Shown: positions 41,883 to 51,860 of the stretch, in pieces
How positions within the stretch are numbered: position 1 is the first letter of the stretch
How the letters are laid out: each line of letters opens with the position of its first letter
Assembly (NCBI GenBank): GCA_030407315.1
Contig: JALQPE010001840.1
Span: 36,570 to 100,569, forward strand
Origin: Asparagopsis taxiformis
Lineage: Eukaryota > Rhodophyta > Florideophyceae > Bonnemaisoniales > Bonnemaisoniaceae
Reading direction: 5' to 3'
DNA length: 64,000 nt
Position numbers and translations under genes: made by a program
The notes under the pieces: generated by a model
What the model saw: only the letters and a program-made list of their open reading frames with translations
What the model was told of the DNA's origin: nothing
Databases searched by the model: none

Positions 41883-44800
41883 ATGGCGGATACGCATTTC
41901 AGCAGTTTGTTTTCAACGGTTTGCGGCGATCAAGTGAGCGCGTCAGCGGAGTCGCGCGGACTCAAGCGCGGCGTCGATGTCGACTTGTTTGCGGACGTGG
42001 ACGGTGCGGCTGTGCATATTGGGACGGCTTCGGTGAGCACTGCTGGTGGCGATGTTGGCCTTCCGCGCACGCTGCACAACCACAAGCTGCCGGAAACCGA
42101 CGAGGCCGACTATATCGTCGTGCGCAACATTGCGACTAAGGACAAGTTCAAGGACCTCCCGTTCCCGTACATGTTTGATGGCGCCGAGGGACCGCCGGAG
42201 ACGATGGGTGGAGCATACGCCGCGGCGTTTTACCCTTGGGATACTCGGATGATGCGCCCCGCTGCGGAGGATGGCTCTAGCGACATTCGTACCCCTGCTG
42301 CAGCGTCAAACTTCAACGCAGCGACGAACCAGGCCAGCTCGGGACGGATGCCCAGTACCGGTCCAGCAGGCGAAATCACTGGTTCGGGGGGTACGAAGCA
42401 TCCAGCACGCTCCGTCCCGGTTTCGGGAGGCACGAAGCGCCCTGCTCGCTCTGCCAGAGCCTCCAGTGGAGGCACGAAGCACCCTGCTCGCTCCAACGTC
42501 ACCGAAGCTACTACGCAGGACGTAACCGAGGTGGACGACGAACCGGAGGTGGCGGAAAGCATTCGTGAGCAGCAGGGGACGCAAATTATGGTGCCCAAGT
42601 TTGTGACGTCGGATTACGTCGGAGAAGGAGCGACTGTGTTGGTGAGGCAGCTAGTGGAACCGGCCGTGACCCTTCGCGATGTCAAAGAAGACCACGTGGA
42701 GGACCTGCGCAACAATATGTTGGCGGTGGGGTATGTGAGCTCTTCGCGTATCACTGTGACGGTGCTGAGGTCGCAGAACACGCATTTGTCCGCCGACACG
42801 CGTCTGTTCCAGAATGGCAAATTCCATGCCAATGCGAACGTGACCGTGATCGACGGACTGCATCGTCTCAATGCTATGCATAGCATTGCGGATGACTTCA
42901 CGCGCCTCACCCGTATGCACAGAACCAAGCTGCCACAGGAGGCAAACCGCTTGCGCTGGGTTACTCAGCCTCTGGATGTGTACTACCTTCGCCGCAAGGA
43001 CGACAGTGATCTCCAGCCTCATGAGATCATCCACAAGAGTGCAGAGTCGAACCATACGACTGGGACGCAACTGACGGAGCGCTCCCTGGTTCGAATCTTG
43101 TCGTCCATCCAGCAGTTCATCCGTACGATTGCTGTTGCAAACAACGTGGAAAACGCTGGCGACTTGCGTGAGTCTGATGTCATCCGAACATTGTTCGAGG
43201 CGCAGTTCATGGGGATGATGAATTCGACGAACACGGCTCGGCGGTGGACGCGTTTGGCTATAGCAACGCTGAAGCATCCTGTTCTCGACGACGTGTTGCG
43301 TGAGCTGAACAATTCCGAGCGCCGCAACGAGATTGGGATAACGCACCTGGACCACAAGATAGTGCGCGAGTTGCTGGAAGAAAACTTTGTCTTCGTCTTG
43401 CGTGGTCTTTCGGAGTACTTGAACCCTGCTCATGGCGGACGTCCGGATGGACGCTTTGACGTGAACGACTTTTATACATACGTCCGTCGCGTGACTGCAA
43501 TAGCAAATTCTCTGTACGCTGCGTTTGGGCGCCCAAAGAGTATTATGCGCAAGTCATTTCTGAGCACAGAGATGGCAATTGGGTCGGTTAAGCAGCCGAA
43601 GGAGTTGCAATGGCATCTCACCAATGCCATTGCAATGTATAGAGGGGACGACCGGAGCAGTGAGGTTCGAATGCGACGGAGAACCACGCGTTTACAGGAT
43701 TTGGAAACGAACTTGAAAGAGTTTTTCAATCCGACATTGAAGAAGAAGACTAAGGCTCGACGCAAACGCCGCCCTTCTGCTGCCAATGTGAGACTCACTC
43801 ACAAGAAGCAGCGGAATGTCGAACATGAGCCTGCTTCGCATGGCATCCGCCGCCGTTCACAGCGACTTCGCTCGACGGGGAGCACACGCCTCGAGGAAGA
43901 AGAGCCGGTTGTGGTACAACAATCCGCCGGGGAAGAAGAGCAGGCCGTTGTTGATAAACCCACCGATCAACAACAAGCCACTGCTTCCGGTGATGAGGTT
44001 GACGAAGACTCCGCCCGTTCCCCCGATTCTGCCGTTGAGATTGTCCCCCAAGATAACCAACGTGCTGGTGCGACTCCCTCCAACCAAGAATCTGTCCATA
44101 CCGCTTCGGACGAGGAAGACAAACAGGGTGCAGACGAGGGCCAAGTCGAAAGCAAGGGGGTCCGCGAAGTGACAATTACATTCACTGTTCCGGAAGGAGT
44201 GGAAGTCGATGAAGACGGTTACATCGTTCGTGACTCTCCTTCTGAAGACGACCTCCTCTTCGACGACCGTATGCCGTCTCTTCCTGACGATTTCGAAGAC
44301 CGAGCCGAAGGGCATCATCTGGCGCAGCGTCCCGCGGATGTCATCGCATCGGTGAGGGTTGGCTGTCTGCCCCCGATTGAGCTCAGGTTGTTATTGGAGA
44401 GTGTGGAAATCGATGAGGAGGGCAGAGAGGTGAGGTATTTGAAGCAAGTGGCGATGGACCCTGTGTTTGAGGGGCTGCATATTCCGGAAGAACATCGGGC
44501 TCGTGTGCTATTCGAAATCGATCACGTCTATCCGATGTTCTTCGCAGCGTGGAAGATGGCTGCCAAGGCGATGTGTGAGCCTACATCGACGTTTCTACCC
44601 TCGAGGCTGGACTTCGCCCAGGTTGCGCGAATGTCTACAAGCTGGAAGGATTCGTATGAGGCCGGCACTGGTATGGCGTACTTCCACAATTGCCGAACGG
44701 AAATCAACGAGCGAGGGTATACGGTGATGCACAATTTCGCGGATGTAAGCTACCTAGATGCGTCGGACAAGTTCCCATTTGACTTGGGTCTCATGGAAGA

Positions 44801-45815
44801 AATTCCTAACCAGGAATTGTTTCGGTACTTTTTGGGAACGTGGGAGGGGGAGCAGGTGCACAAGGACCCTGGGAACCGGCAGCTGTGGAGTCCCATTGTC
44901 AATACGGGGGACGATGAAACAGACGAGAAGAACCGGAATGAGGGGAGGGCTCGCTTCACGTCTACGCGCCACTGCCTGGTTGACTATGCCGAGAACGATG
45001 AGACGCATATCGACCGGTTCAAGTTTGTGACGCGGCGAGCCCTGCTGGATGTGTGGTTGGGAATCCTTGTCCGGCTGACAGGGCTGGAGGAGTGCGGTTT
45101 ACCGGGAGAAAAACTTGTCATGCCGGCATCTGGGGGACGGTTTTTGATAACGGGAAAGGGGTGTCCTCGGCAGGTCCCACACAATGATTTCCCTGTTCCT
45201 CCTCGCGACCGCAAAGATCAACTTCCGGGTTACTTTGTTATTGCCAACGGAGATGACCCATTCCCTATCTGGGTGTGTCCAGGGTCCCACAAGTACGTCT
45301 TTTCCAAAGCGCTGGAATTAGATATGTACGCCAAGACGATGAAGCTGAAGAAGGTAATCGTTCCGCCACGTTCAGTCTTCATCGGTCACGGCCATGTACA
45401 ACATGCCGGGGCAGGGCATGTCGACAGAGTTGTGTCACACACGACAACGAGGTATCACACGTATTTCAGGAATGCGTCGTATCCGATTCCCGACAATGTT
45501 TCGTTTGGTTTCATCAGGCGGTTGGGATTCGAAGAAGAAGTCATCGCCAATGCTCCGCGCCGGTCTGCAAGGCAAAGTCAACCGGCACCTGTCAATGTTC
45601 GCCACAAGACAGTTGTTCCCATCCCGGTCAAGAAAGATGGTAGGCCGAAGACAGGGCAGCTCCGAATGATGCGGATGAAGACGACAGAACCTCGCAAGGA
45701 TGTAATGCACACACCGAGTGTGGCCCCGGTAGTGCCTCTTCTGCCGGGACAACCTGGATATCTAGTTCACTATCATAGTGAGGACGAAGAGGAAGAACAG
45801 TTTTCCGACGGCTAG
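41883..45815 (+). CDS. ParB-like domain fused to 2OG-Fe(II) dioxygenase-like domain
   Basis: An intact 1310-residue protein; the frame is open further upstream but 41,883 is its first ATG. Residues 168-204 hold three copies of SGGTK(H/R)PARS. Residues ~250-345 match the ParB/sulfiredoxin-like fold: VKEDHVEDLRNNMLAVGY, then VTVIDGLHRLNAMHS at 320-334 with the signature DG-HR. A helical region follows, then a basic nuclear-type stretch (KKKTKARRKRRPSA, about 618-632) and an acidic linker. The C-terminal third carries a dioxygenase iron site: His1100-N-Asp1102 in PRQVPHNDF, IWVCPGSH, His1174 in HVQHAGAGH, and Arg1190 in TTTRYHTYF as likely 2-oxoglutarate ligand. ParB-like domains coupled to DNA-base-modifying enzymes are known from phage and bacterial systems, so oxidation of a modified base is a fair guess; protein or small-molecule substrates are not excluded. 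A frameshifted twin lies at 19,880-23,837. Confidence 0.8.
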   Translation: MADTHFSSLFSTVCGDQVSASAESRGLKRGVDVDLFADVDGAAVHIGTASVSTAGGDVGLPRTLHNHKLPETDEADYIVVRNIATKDKFKDLPFPYMFDGAEGPPETMGGAYAAAFYPWDTRMMRPAAEDGSSDIRTPAAASNFNAATNQASSGRMPSTGPAGEITGSGGTKHPARSVPVSGGTKRPARSARASSGGTKHPARSNVTEATTQDVTEVDDEPEVAESIREQQGTQIMVPKFVTSDYVGEGATVLVRQLVEPAVTLRDVKEDHVEDLRNNMLAVGYVSSSRITVTVLRSQNTHLSADTRLFQNGKFHANANVTVIDGLHRLNAMHSIADDFTRLTRMHRTKLPQEANRLRWVTQPLDVYYLRRKDDSDLQPHEIIHKSAESNHTTGTQLTERSLVRILSSIQQFIRTIAVANNVENAGDLRESDVIRTLFEAQFMGMMNSTNTARRWTRLAIATLKHPVLDDVLRELNNSERRNEIGITHLDHKIVRELLEENFVFVLRGLSEYLNPAHGGRPDGRFDVNDFYTYVRRVTAIANSLYAAFGRPKSIMRKSFLSTEMAIGSVKQPKELQWHLTNAIAMYRGDDRSSEVRMRRRTTRLQDLETNLKEFFNPTLKKKTKARRKRRPSAANVRLTHKKQRNVEHEPASHGIRRRSQRLRSTGSTRLEEEEPVVVQQSAGEEEQAVVDKPTDQQQATASGDEVDEDSARSPDSAVEIVPQDNQRAGATPSNQESVHTASDEEDKQGADEGQVESKGVREVTITFTVPEGVEVDEDGYIVRDSPSEDDLLFDDRMPSLPDDFEDRAEGHHLAQRPADVIASVRVGCLPPIELRLLLESVEIDEEGREVRYLKQVAMDPVFEGLHIPEEHRARVLFEIDHVYPMFFAAWKMAAKAMCEPTSTFLPSRLDFAQVARMSTSWKDSYEAGTGMAYFHNCRTEINERGYTVMHNFADVSYLDASDKFPFDLGLMEEIPNQELFRYFLGTWEGEQVHKDPGNRQLWSPIVNTGDDETDEKNRNEGRARFTSTRHCLVDYAENDETHIDRFKFVTRRALLDVWLGILVRLTGLEECGLPGEKLVMPASGGRFLITGKGCPRQVPHNDFPVPPRDRKDQLPGYFVIANGDDPFPIWVCPGSHKYVFSKALELDMYAKTMKLKKVIVPPRSVFIGHGHVQHAGAGHVDRVVSHTTTRYHTYFRNASYPIPDNVSFGFIRRLGFEEEVIANAPRRSARQSQPAPVNVRHKTVVPIPVKKDGRPKTGQLRMMRMKTTEPRKDVMHTPSVAPVVPLLPGQPGYLVHYHSEDEEEEQFSDG

Positions 45816-46082
45816 ATATCTTAACAACAACTACTTTAGCAAACAATTATCGAGAATATAATCATCTCCTTTATCACTTTCAATCTATGAACCTACTATA
45901 ATGCACTTCCGTTCCATGCTTTCAAACTAGATTGTCCATTCCCTAGTGGGTTGGAGCATGATTCCAGGACGATTCCCTCACATCTCTAGACTCGATGGTC
46001 TATGCTAGAAATAGCAGAACAATTGGGTTTATACGTGCTTCATCGCCAACTTGCTTCTGGTAATGGCTGGACGTGCACGATA

Positions 46083-46291
46083 CACGATCACCTGAAATGG
46101 ACGTCCGGTGGATGTCCAACTCAGATGCATTCCTGGCCGGCCCAGAAATTCTACAATTTCGGGCACAAAAAAATATTGCAAAAAACATCGATTTGGGCGG
46201 TCGATTGTGCCGTACGGCACACCCCCATCTCAAAAACATGTTCACATGTGCATGTTTTTGAGAATAGCCCAAATTTTAATTCAAATCAGGG
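46083..46291 (-). repeat. Palindromic repeat copy R4
   Basis: Full reverse unit, mirror of F2, downstream of the ParB-dioxygenase gene. Confidence 0.9.
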
Positions 46292-46583
46292 TGTCTAATT
46301 TGGCCACAACGGCCCCAGGCACCGGAACCGCCGCCCCGAGCGGGGTCATCACTGGCTTCTGTAAGCACTAACTGTAAGGCTAAATGGCGCCTAACGATGG
46401 GTCGATTCCAGGCTTCAAGCCTAAGTTATGCTAGGGTGACATCGTTTCCCCTGTTCCATCATGGTCCTGCCTTACTCCTCCACGACAAACACTACTCACC
46501 CATCACGTTACTCGTATTCCGTGCACTTTGTATGAGTAGTGAACTCGCCTGCTTAGTTGCTGCAATGCGTGGATGTAGGCAGC

Positions 46584-46793
46584 ACACGACCAACCTGAAA
46601 TGGACGTCCGGTGGATGTCCATCTCAGATGCACTGCTGGCCAGCCCAGAAATTCTACAATTTCGGGCACAAAAAATCTTGCAAAAATCAACGATTTGGGC
46701 GGGTCGATTGTGCCGTACGGCACACCCCCATCTCAAAAACATGTTCACATGTGCATGTTTTTGAGAATAGCCCAAATTTTAATTCAAATCAGG
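46584..46793 (-). repeat. Palindromic repeat copy R5
   Basis: Full unit, first of the three extra units of the right arm; preceded by the CTGCAATGCGTGGATGTAGG flank also seen at R3 and R7. Confidence 0.9.
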
Positions 46794-46973
46794 GTGTCTA
46801 ATTTGGCCACAACGGCCCCAGGCACCGGCCACCGGCCCCGATCGGGGCTATCACTGGCTTCTGTAAGCACCAACTGTAAGGCTAAATGGCGTCTGACGAA
46901 GGGTCAATTTCAGGCTCAATACGCCAGGGACAGGTCTTGGTCCTTGTTCCATCATGGTCCCGCCCCGCTCTCT

Positions 46974-47183
46974 CACGACCAACCTGAAATGGACGTCCGG
47001 TGGATGTCCAGCTCGATTGCATTGCTGGCCAGCCCAGAAATTCTAAAATTTCGGGCACAGAAAAATATTGCAAAAAACATCGATTTGGGCGGTCGATTGT
47101 GCCGTACGGCACACCCCCATCTCAAAAACATGTTCACATGTGCATGTTTTTTGAGAATAGCCCAAATTTTAATTCAAATCAGG
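46974..47183 (-). repeat. Palindromic repeat copy R6
   Basis: Full unit, second extra copy, with one more T in the CATGTTTTTTGAG arm, which breaks the perfect stem. Confidence 0.9.
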
Positions 47184-47474
47184 GTGTCTAATTTGGCCAC
47201 AACGGCCCCAGGAACCGACCGCCGCCCCGAGCGGGGTCATCACTGGCTTCTGTAAGCACTAACTGTGAGGCTAAATGGCGCCGAAAGATGGGTCGATTCC
47301 AGGCTTCAAGCCTAAGTTATGCTAGGTACGCATCTTCTTCCGTGTTTCATAATGGTCCCGCCTTACTCCCTCAACACAAACACTACTCACCTATCACGTT
47401 ACTCATATTCCGTGTACTTTGTATTAGTAGTGAACCCGCTGGCTTAGTTTCTGCAATGCGTGGATGTAGGCAGC

Positions 47475-47683
47475 ACACGACCAACCTGAAATGGACGTCC
47501 GGTGGATGTCCAGCTCAGATGCACTGCTGGCCAGCCCAGAAATTCTAAAATTTCGGGCACAAAAAATCTTGCAAAAATCAACGATTTGGGCGGTCGATTG
47601 TGCCGTACGGCACACCCCCATCTCAAAAACATGTTCACATGTGCATGTTTTTGAGAATAGCCCAAATTTTAATTCAAATCAGG
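47475..47683 (-). repeat. Palindromic repeat copy R7
   Basis: Full unit, third extra copy of the right arm; followed by the double GCCCCGATCGGGGC block that also adjoins F1. Confidence 0.9.
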
Positions 47684-47694
47684 GTGTCTAATTT

Positions 47695-48004
47695 GGCCAC
47701 AACGGCCCCAGGAACCGACCGCCGGCCCCGATCGGGGGCTATCACTGGCGTCTGTAAGCACCAACTGTAAGCCGGAGCCGGCTGCCGCCCCGATCGGGGC
47801 TATCACTGGCTTCTATTAGCACCAACTGTAAGCCAAAATCGCGTCTCACGAAGGGTCGATTTCAGGCTCAACACGTCAGGGAAAGGTCTTGGTCCTTGTT
47901 TCATCATGGTCCCGCCCCACCCTCTCGCGACCAACCTGAAATGGACGTCCGGTGGATGTCCAGCTCGATTGCATTGCTGGCCAGCCCAGAAATTCTAAAA
48001 TTTC
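47695..48004 (-). repeat. Palindromic repeat copy R8 (3' part)
   Basis: Mirror of F1. The unit stops at the AAAATTTC position, as F1 does. Confidence 0.8.
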
Positions 48005-48329
48005 CGAAAAATCAATTTGGTGGCCCAGCATCTCCTGTGCCGAAAATTCCCGCACTCAGTTCTGATATACGTCTAGACGTGTTTCCCACTTGTACGCATC
48101 AGGGAAGGCGTCACGGAAGGTTGACACTACGCTACTTGTGTACCGCGTCGTCTGAAATAGCGAGTAGTGTTTGTTGTATAGTTGTGGAGTATGCGTCTAG
48201 TGGTTTGTAAAGCTTGCAGAACGGGATAGGGATGTGGGTGGCCCTATTTTATGAATACATGAGTACCAATATTCAGGGTTGACAAAGCGGAAAGGCATAG
48301 GCTCATACATGTTTGAGATTGCATAGTAG

Positions 48330-49280
48330 AGAAAATATTTTCATCGAAATTTACATGGAGCTGATGGAGGTTTTAAGGATGAGGTATGAGAGGAAGAAAA
48401 TTCTTCTGTGGTATGAGGATGTGTTCTGTGGGGGGATGGAATCTTGGGATGGTACAGGGGGAGGTGGAAATGTACGGAGTGCGGGTTTAGAATGGATTGT
48501 GATTCGGAGAGGAGTGCCGACAAGCATATTATGGGGATTGGGGAGACGCTGCGGGGTGTTGGGGTAGTGAGGGCGGAGGAGGTGTTTAGGTGGGACCGTA
48601 GGAGGGTGCGGTTGAAGGCGCCGAGAGGAGGGGTTTTTTAGGAAAGTGAGGAGAAAGAAGGGGAGGGGGTGGCGTCTGTTCTGGCTGTGGTGAGTGGGGA
48701 TGTGATGGAGAAGAAGGGGGTTATTGTATTTGGGGAGGGAGGGGAGTGGGAGGAAGGGTGCGAAGTGGGGGGTTGATATGTGTTTTCAGAGCGGGGAGGT
48801 TTCTGGGGATACGGCGGGGGAGCCACCCCGCAGTGCGGGAGCGTGGGCCGGTGGTGGTGGTGTATACGGTATCGAAGATGCGGATGGCGTGGGGGCATGG
48901 AGCAGCTGAGGGAGGGAGGGGTGGAGCAGGTCGGGTACGGGATGGGGAGTGAGAGGTTTTGGAAGAGTAAGCTGCAGGGGAAGTTTGTGTAGAGGGCGAA
49001 GGAGAGGGGTTGAGGGTAGAGGAGAGAGGGTACTGAAGAACAATACGTTTCAAAGGTGATGGGGGAGAGCATGGTCGAGGAGATAGGGGGTGTTTTGCCC
49101 TATTCTGAGGTAGTATGAGGACTGGTTATACGAAATCTGTACGGTAGAGCAGAAAAGTAGGTATGGAATGGAGGTGTGCACCGTGGAAGCGGGGATAGGT
49201 ATCTGAAAATGCGTGCTAGAGTGGTATTGGGGGTGTTTGAGGTACAGTACGGGGGAGGTGAGCACCAACAGGAAGGGGGT
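48330..49280. other. Purine-rich region with possible Zn-finger frame (right arm)
   Basis: Mirror of the left-arm region. The plus strand is G/A-rich. The CTECGF...SADKHIMG segment is at about 48,470-48,540 with one substitution (MDC for MEC). The match between arms in this frame is close, but most of the DNA is equally well conserved, so it does not prove coding. Confidence 0.3.
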
Positions 49281-49434
49281 GTGAGCGAGAGGATGAAAAA
49301 ATTAAAGACGAAATTGGAGTCGACCGACAAGGAAAAATAGAGTGGTCGCCGTGATGGATGCGGACATCCATGTCGAGCACGGCGGCAGAAATTTCTGGGG
49401 TCGAAATTTTTGAATTTCTGAACCGGCGCCCGTC

Positions 49435-49654
49435 CTAGGTGGACATAGACATGGCGGAAGTCCATCCCGAGGGGGACATCCGTGGTACTAGAAACAATGA
49501 ATGTCGCCCTAGTAATACTAGACGTACTAGACCGCATGGACGTCCGGTTCTAGGCGGACATCCAAAAATACTGGAGAACATGGACGTCCGCCTAGTAATA
49601 CTAGGTGTACTAGAGGTTGTGGACGTCCGCGTCCATTTCCGAGAACACAGACGT
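49435..49654 (-). repeat. Right subterminal palindrome cluster
   Basis: Exact inverted counterpart of the left cluster, with the same GGACGTCC and CTAGTATTACTAG series. It ends at 49,654, after which the sequence turns GC-rich and unrelated. Confidence 0.7.
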
Positions 49655-51860
49655 CGCTTCGACAGCGCTAAGCGCGCGTTCGCCCGTTTCCCTGCGGCCG
49701 AAGGAGCAGCCTCGCACGTTTCTTGGAGTGTCGTGATCATCGCACGATTGCCGCTGGCACCCGTTCGTAATTCGCCACGCGTTCTTGCAAGTCGCCGATG
49801 TACTTGTGCAATCCGCTCGATCCGCGTCGCATCTTTCCCCGGCCTTGCGCTCTAACGTCGCCTCGGGCCAGGCCGCGTCCTTAAAATGTCTTTTCAGCCT
49901 CGTGCCGAGACTCCACGCTTCGTCGCGCGTTGCGTTCGCTTGCTAAGGCGGCGCTGCAGCGTCGTCGCGCACTTGCGCAATCGTCGTCACCCGCGCCACC
50001 GCCTCGTCACGGCTTCTGCTCGAACGACGCCAGAACGCGCCAGCGCTTCGCTGCGGCCCTCCACGCGGAGCCATTGCGCCAAGCATCGTCGCGAGCTCCT
50101 TCAAGCAACGACACGCGCGCCAACGCCTCTTCCCGGCCCTTTTCGGCGGCGGCAAGCTGGCCCCGCAACACGTTCGCGTCTGTTCGGCCAAACAGCACCC
50201 GCCTCGTTTGACGCGTTCGCCGCGTCACTTGCCGCCACGTATCAGCCGTTGCCATCGCCTGCGCCCGTGCGGGCTGCCCGCAGCAGCAAACCGTCACCTG
50301 CGCCGCTCTTCGCCGCGCTGCTGACGCCCGCCCCGCGTCGCCCCGCACTGCTGGACGCCGCAGCCCCGCCGTGGCCGGAAGACCCGCTTCAAGGCCTGCA
50401 ACTCGTTGTAAAACCTTCACGTACTCCGCGCGCAGCGCCGCGTCGAGTCGCTCGACGTCGAAGGAGCGCGCGGCGGCTCGGAGAAAAGAGAATACCGGCC
50501 GTCTCGGAAGCGCCGACGCTCGATCGCCAACAGCGCCGCCATGCCAAGATACTGCGCGTACTCGCCGAATCGGTCGCGGCGCATAACGTGCAGTTCGTTA
50601 GTTGATAGCGCGGATAAAACTGCATCACGGTAACGACATCGCGCGCTTCTAAATTCGCAAACGCGGCGCGCGACGGATTGCGCGGCGACTTGAGAAGGAG
50701 ATGTGGATTTCAGTATGCCGGTGAACGCCAAGCGAACCATGCGCCAGTCGACGACGCCAACTCCGCGCTCCAGGGCGAACCATTGCCCGCCCTCCTTGAA
50801 ATCCATACCAGGCGCGAGATCAAAAACCGGAGTTTCGTCCCACGCGCAGCGCGCGCGATGCTCCGTCAAGAGACTTTCGAGATGCGCCGCCGTATACGTT
50901 CCGCCCCGCACCGATCGCCGAAACGCCGACGCGCTCGATTCCCCGCGATCATTTTTTCGCTAAGCGCAAGAAGCGAACGTTCGACGTAAGCGACGTGAAG
51001 CCCGCGGCGGCAACCATCACCACCCACTCGCTTAGAGCGATAGCCCAATACGAACGAGCCTCGCCGGAACGTTTCGCGCCCGAGCAGTACCGACGGCGCG
51101 TAATGGAACACGCAGGGAAGCGGCACCGACAACGAGTCGGGCGCTTCCGGCCAATCGCGAGCATCGTAACGCGGGAAGAAAGCGGCGACGCGGTCATCAG
51201 GAAACTCGCGAAATTCGATATCGCGATACGTAACGAAGTAGCCCGACGTGCGCCGCAAACGCAACTCGCGCGGCGCTTCCGGGCGCATATCCGCGTTCAG
51301 GAACCATGGCACGCTCGCCTCCACCTTCGTGCTCGACGTCGTTCCACGGAACGCCGCCGTCAAGTAAGAAGCCGCACTGGGCGCCGCGGCCCATGGGTCG
51401 ACGCGCGCAAATTCGTCGCGACGCATCACGCAAACCGGGCCAAGTGCGCACGAGTCGTTCGTCGGCTTCGTCCTCGAGAAAGTACGGCGTCGCACGGTAA
51501 GTTCGCGGGAACCGGCAAATCGCACAACGCCGATTCGCGCCGCGCGTCCCACACCGCTTGCGCATCCTTGTGGCCGGGTAACACGGCATAGCGTGACCAC
51601 ATAGCGATGCGCGTCCACTGAAAGCGCTGCGGGTAGAAGTGGCGACGGCCCAATTCCGCCCACGTCGGCATTGGGCGGGGCATAAATCGAACGCGATCGG
51701 GTCGTTGTAGCGCGCGCGCGGATCGATACGGGAGCATCTTGCGCAGCCGACGGAAGCGAAACGGACGCTGGCGCAGAAACCGAACGAAGTGACGCCGCTC
51801 CAGAGCGCGCAGCAGACGCAGAAGTTGGAGTCGCGTTCGCATCTACCGTAGCGACAACAT
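49655..51860 (-). pseudogene. GC-rich frameshifted coding relic, family unknown
   Basis: On the minus strand, stretches that read like real protein sit in different frames. In 5' to 3' order: an Ala/Ser/Pro-rich start near 51,850; RHFYPQRFQWTRIAMWSRY (about 51,640-51,580); RATPYFLEDEADERLVRTW (about 51,500); a long part with VPWFLNADMRPEAPRE and YFVTYRDIEFREFPDDRV (about 51,310-51,190); DLAPGMDFKEGGQWFALERG (about 50,810); and a coiled-coil piece with LRGQLAAAEKGREEALARV near 50,160. At least three frame changes are needed to join them. Base composition is much more GC-rich than the giant element next to it. It may be the gag-like gene of an old retroelement, but I recognise no domain. Confidence 0.4.

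Larger units (their letters stand above)
17416..49654. mobile_element. Giant 32.2-kb inverted-repeat element
   Basis: Both ends begin with the same inward-reading sequence (ACGTCTGTGTTCTCGG...); the first ~180 bases are identical in inverted orientation, and similarity stops abruptly at 17,416 and 49,654. ACGT is its own reverse complement, so it may be either the end of the element or a 4-bp target duplication. Cargo: ParB-dioxygenase genes in both arms, a transposase-like gene, a coiled-coil gene and a DNA methyltransferase-SET fusion gene. Subterminal palindromes and seventeen copies of one repeat add structure. The element being mobile is an inference from its ends, its transposase-like gene and its insertion beside an LTR fragment. 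Confidence 0.7.
40470..49654 (-). repeat. Right arm of the large inverted repeat
   Basis: Inverted copy of the left arm. It is about 1.4 kb longer, because 46,316-47,700 holds three more palindromic repeat units than the matching place at about 19,390 on the left. The ParB-dioxygenase gene in this arm is intact. Confidence 0.85.

Noticed and set aside
42230..45846. Long opposite-strand frames inside both ParB-dioxygenase genes and inside the MTase-SET gene
   Set aside because: They are shadows of the long coding frames, with Arg/Cys-rich random composition and no motifs.
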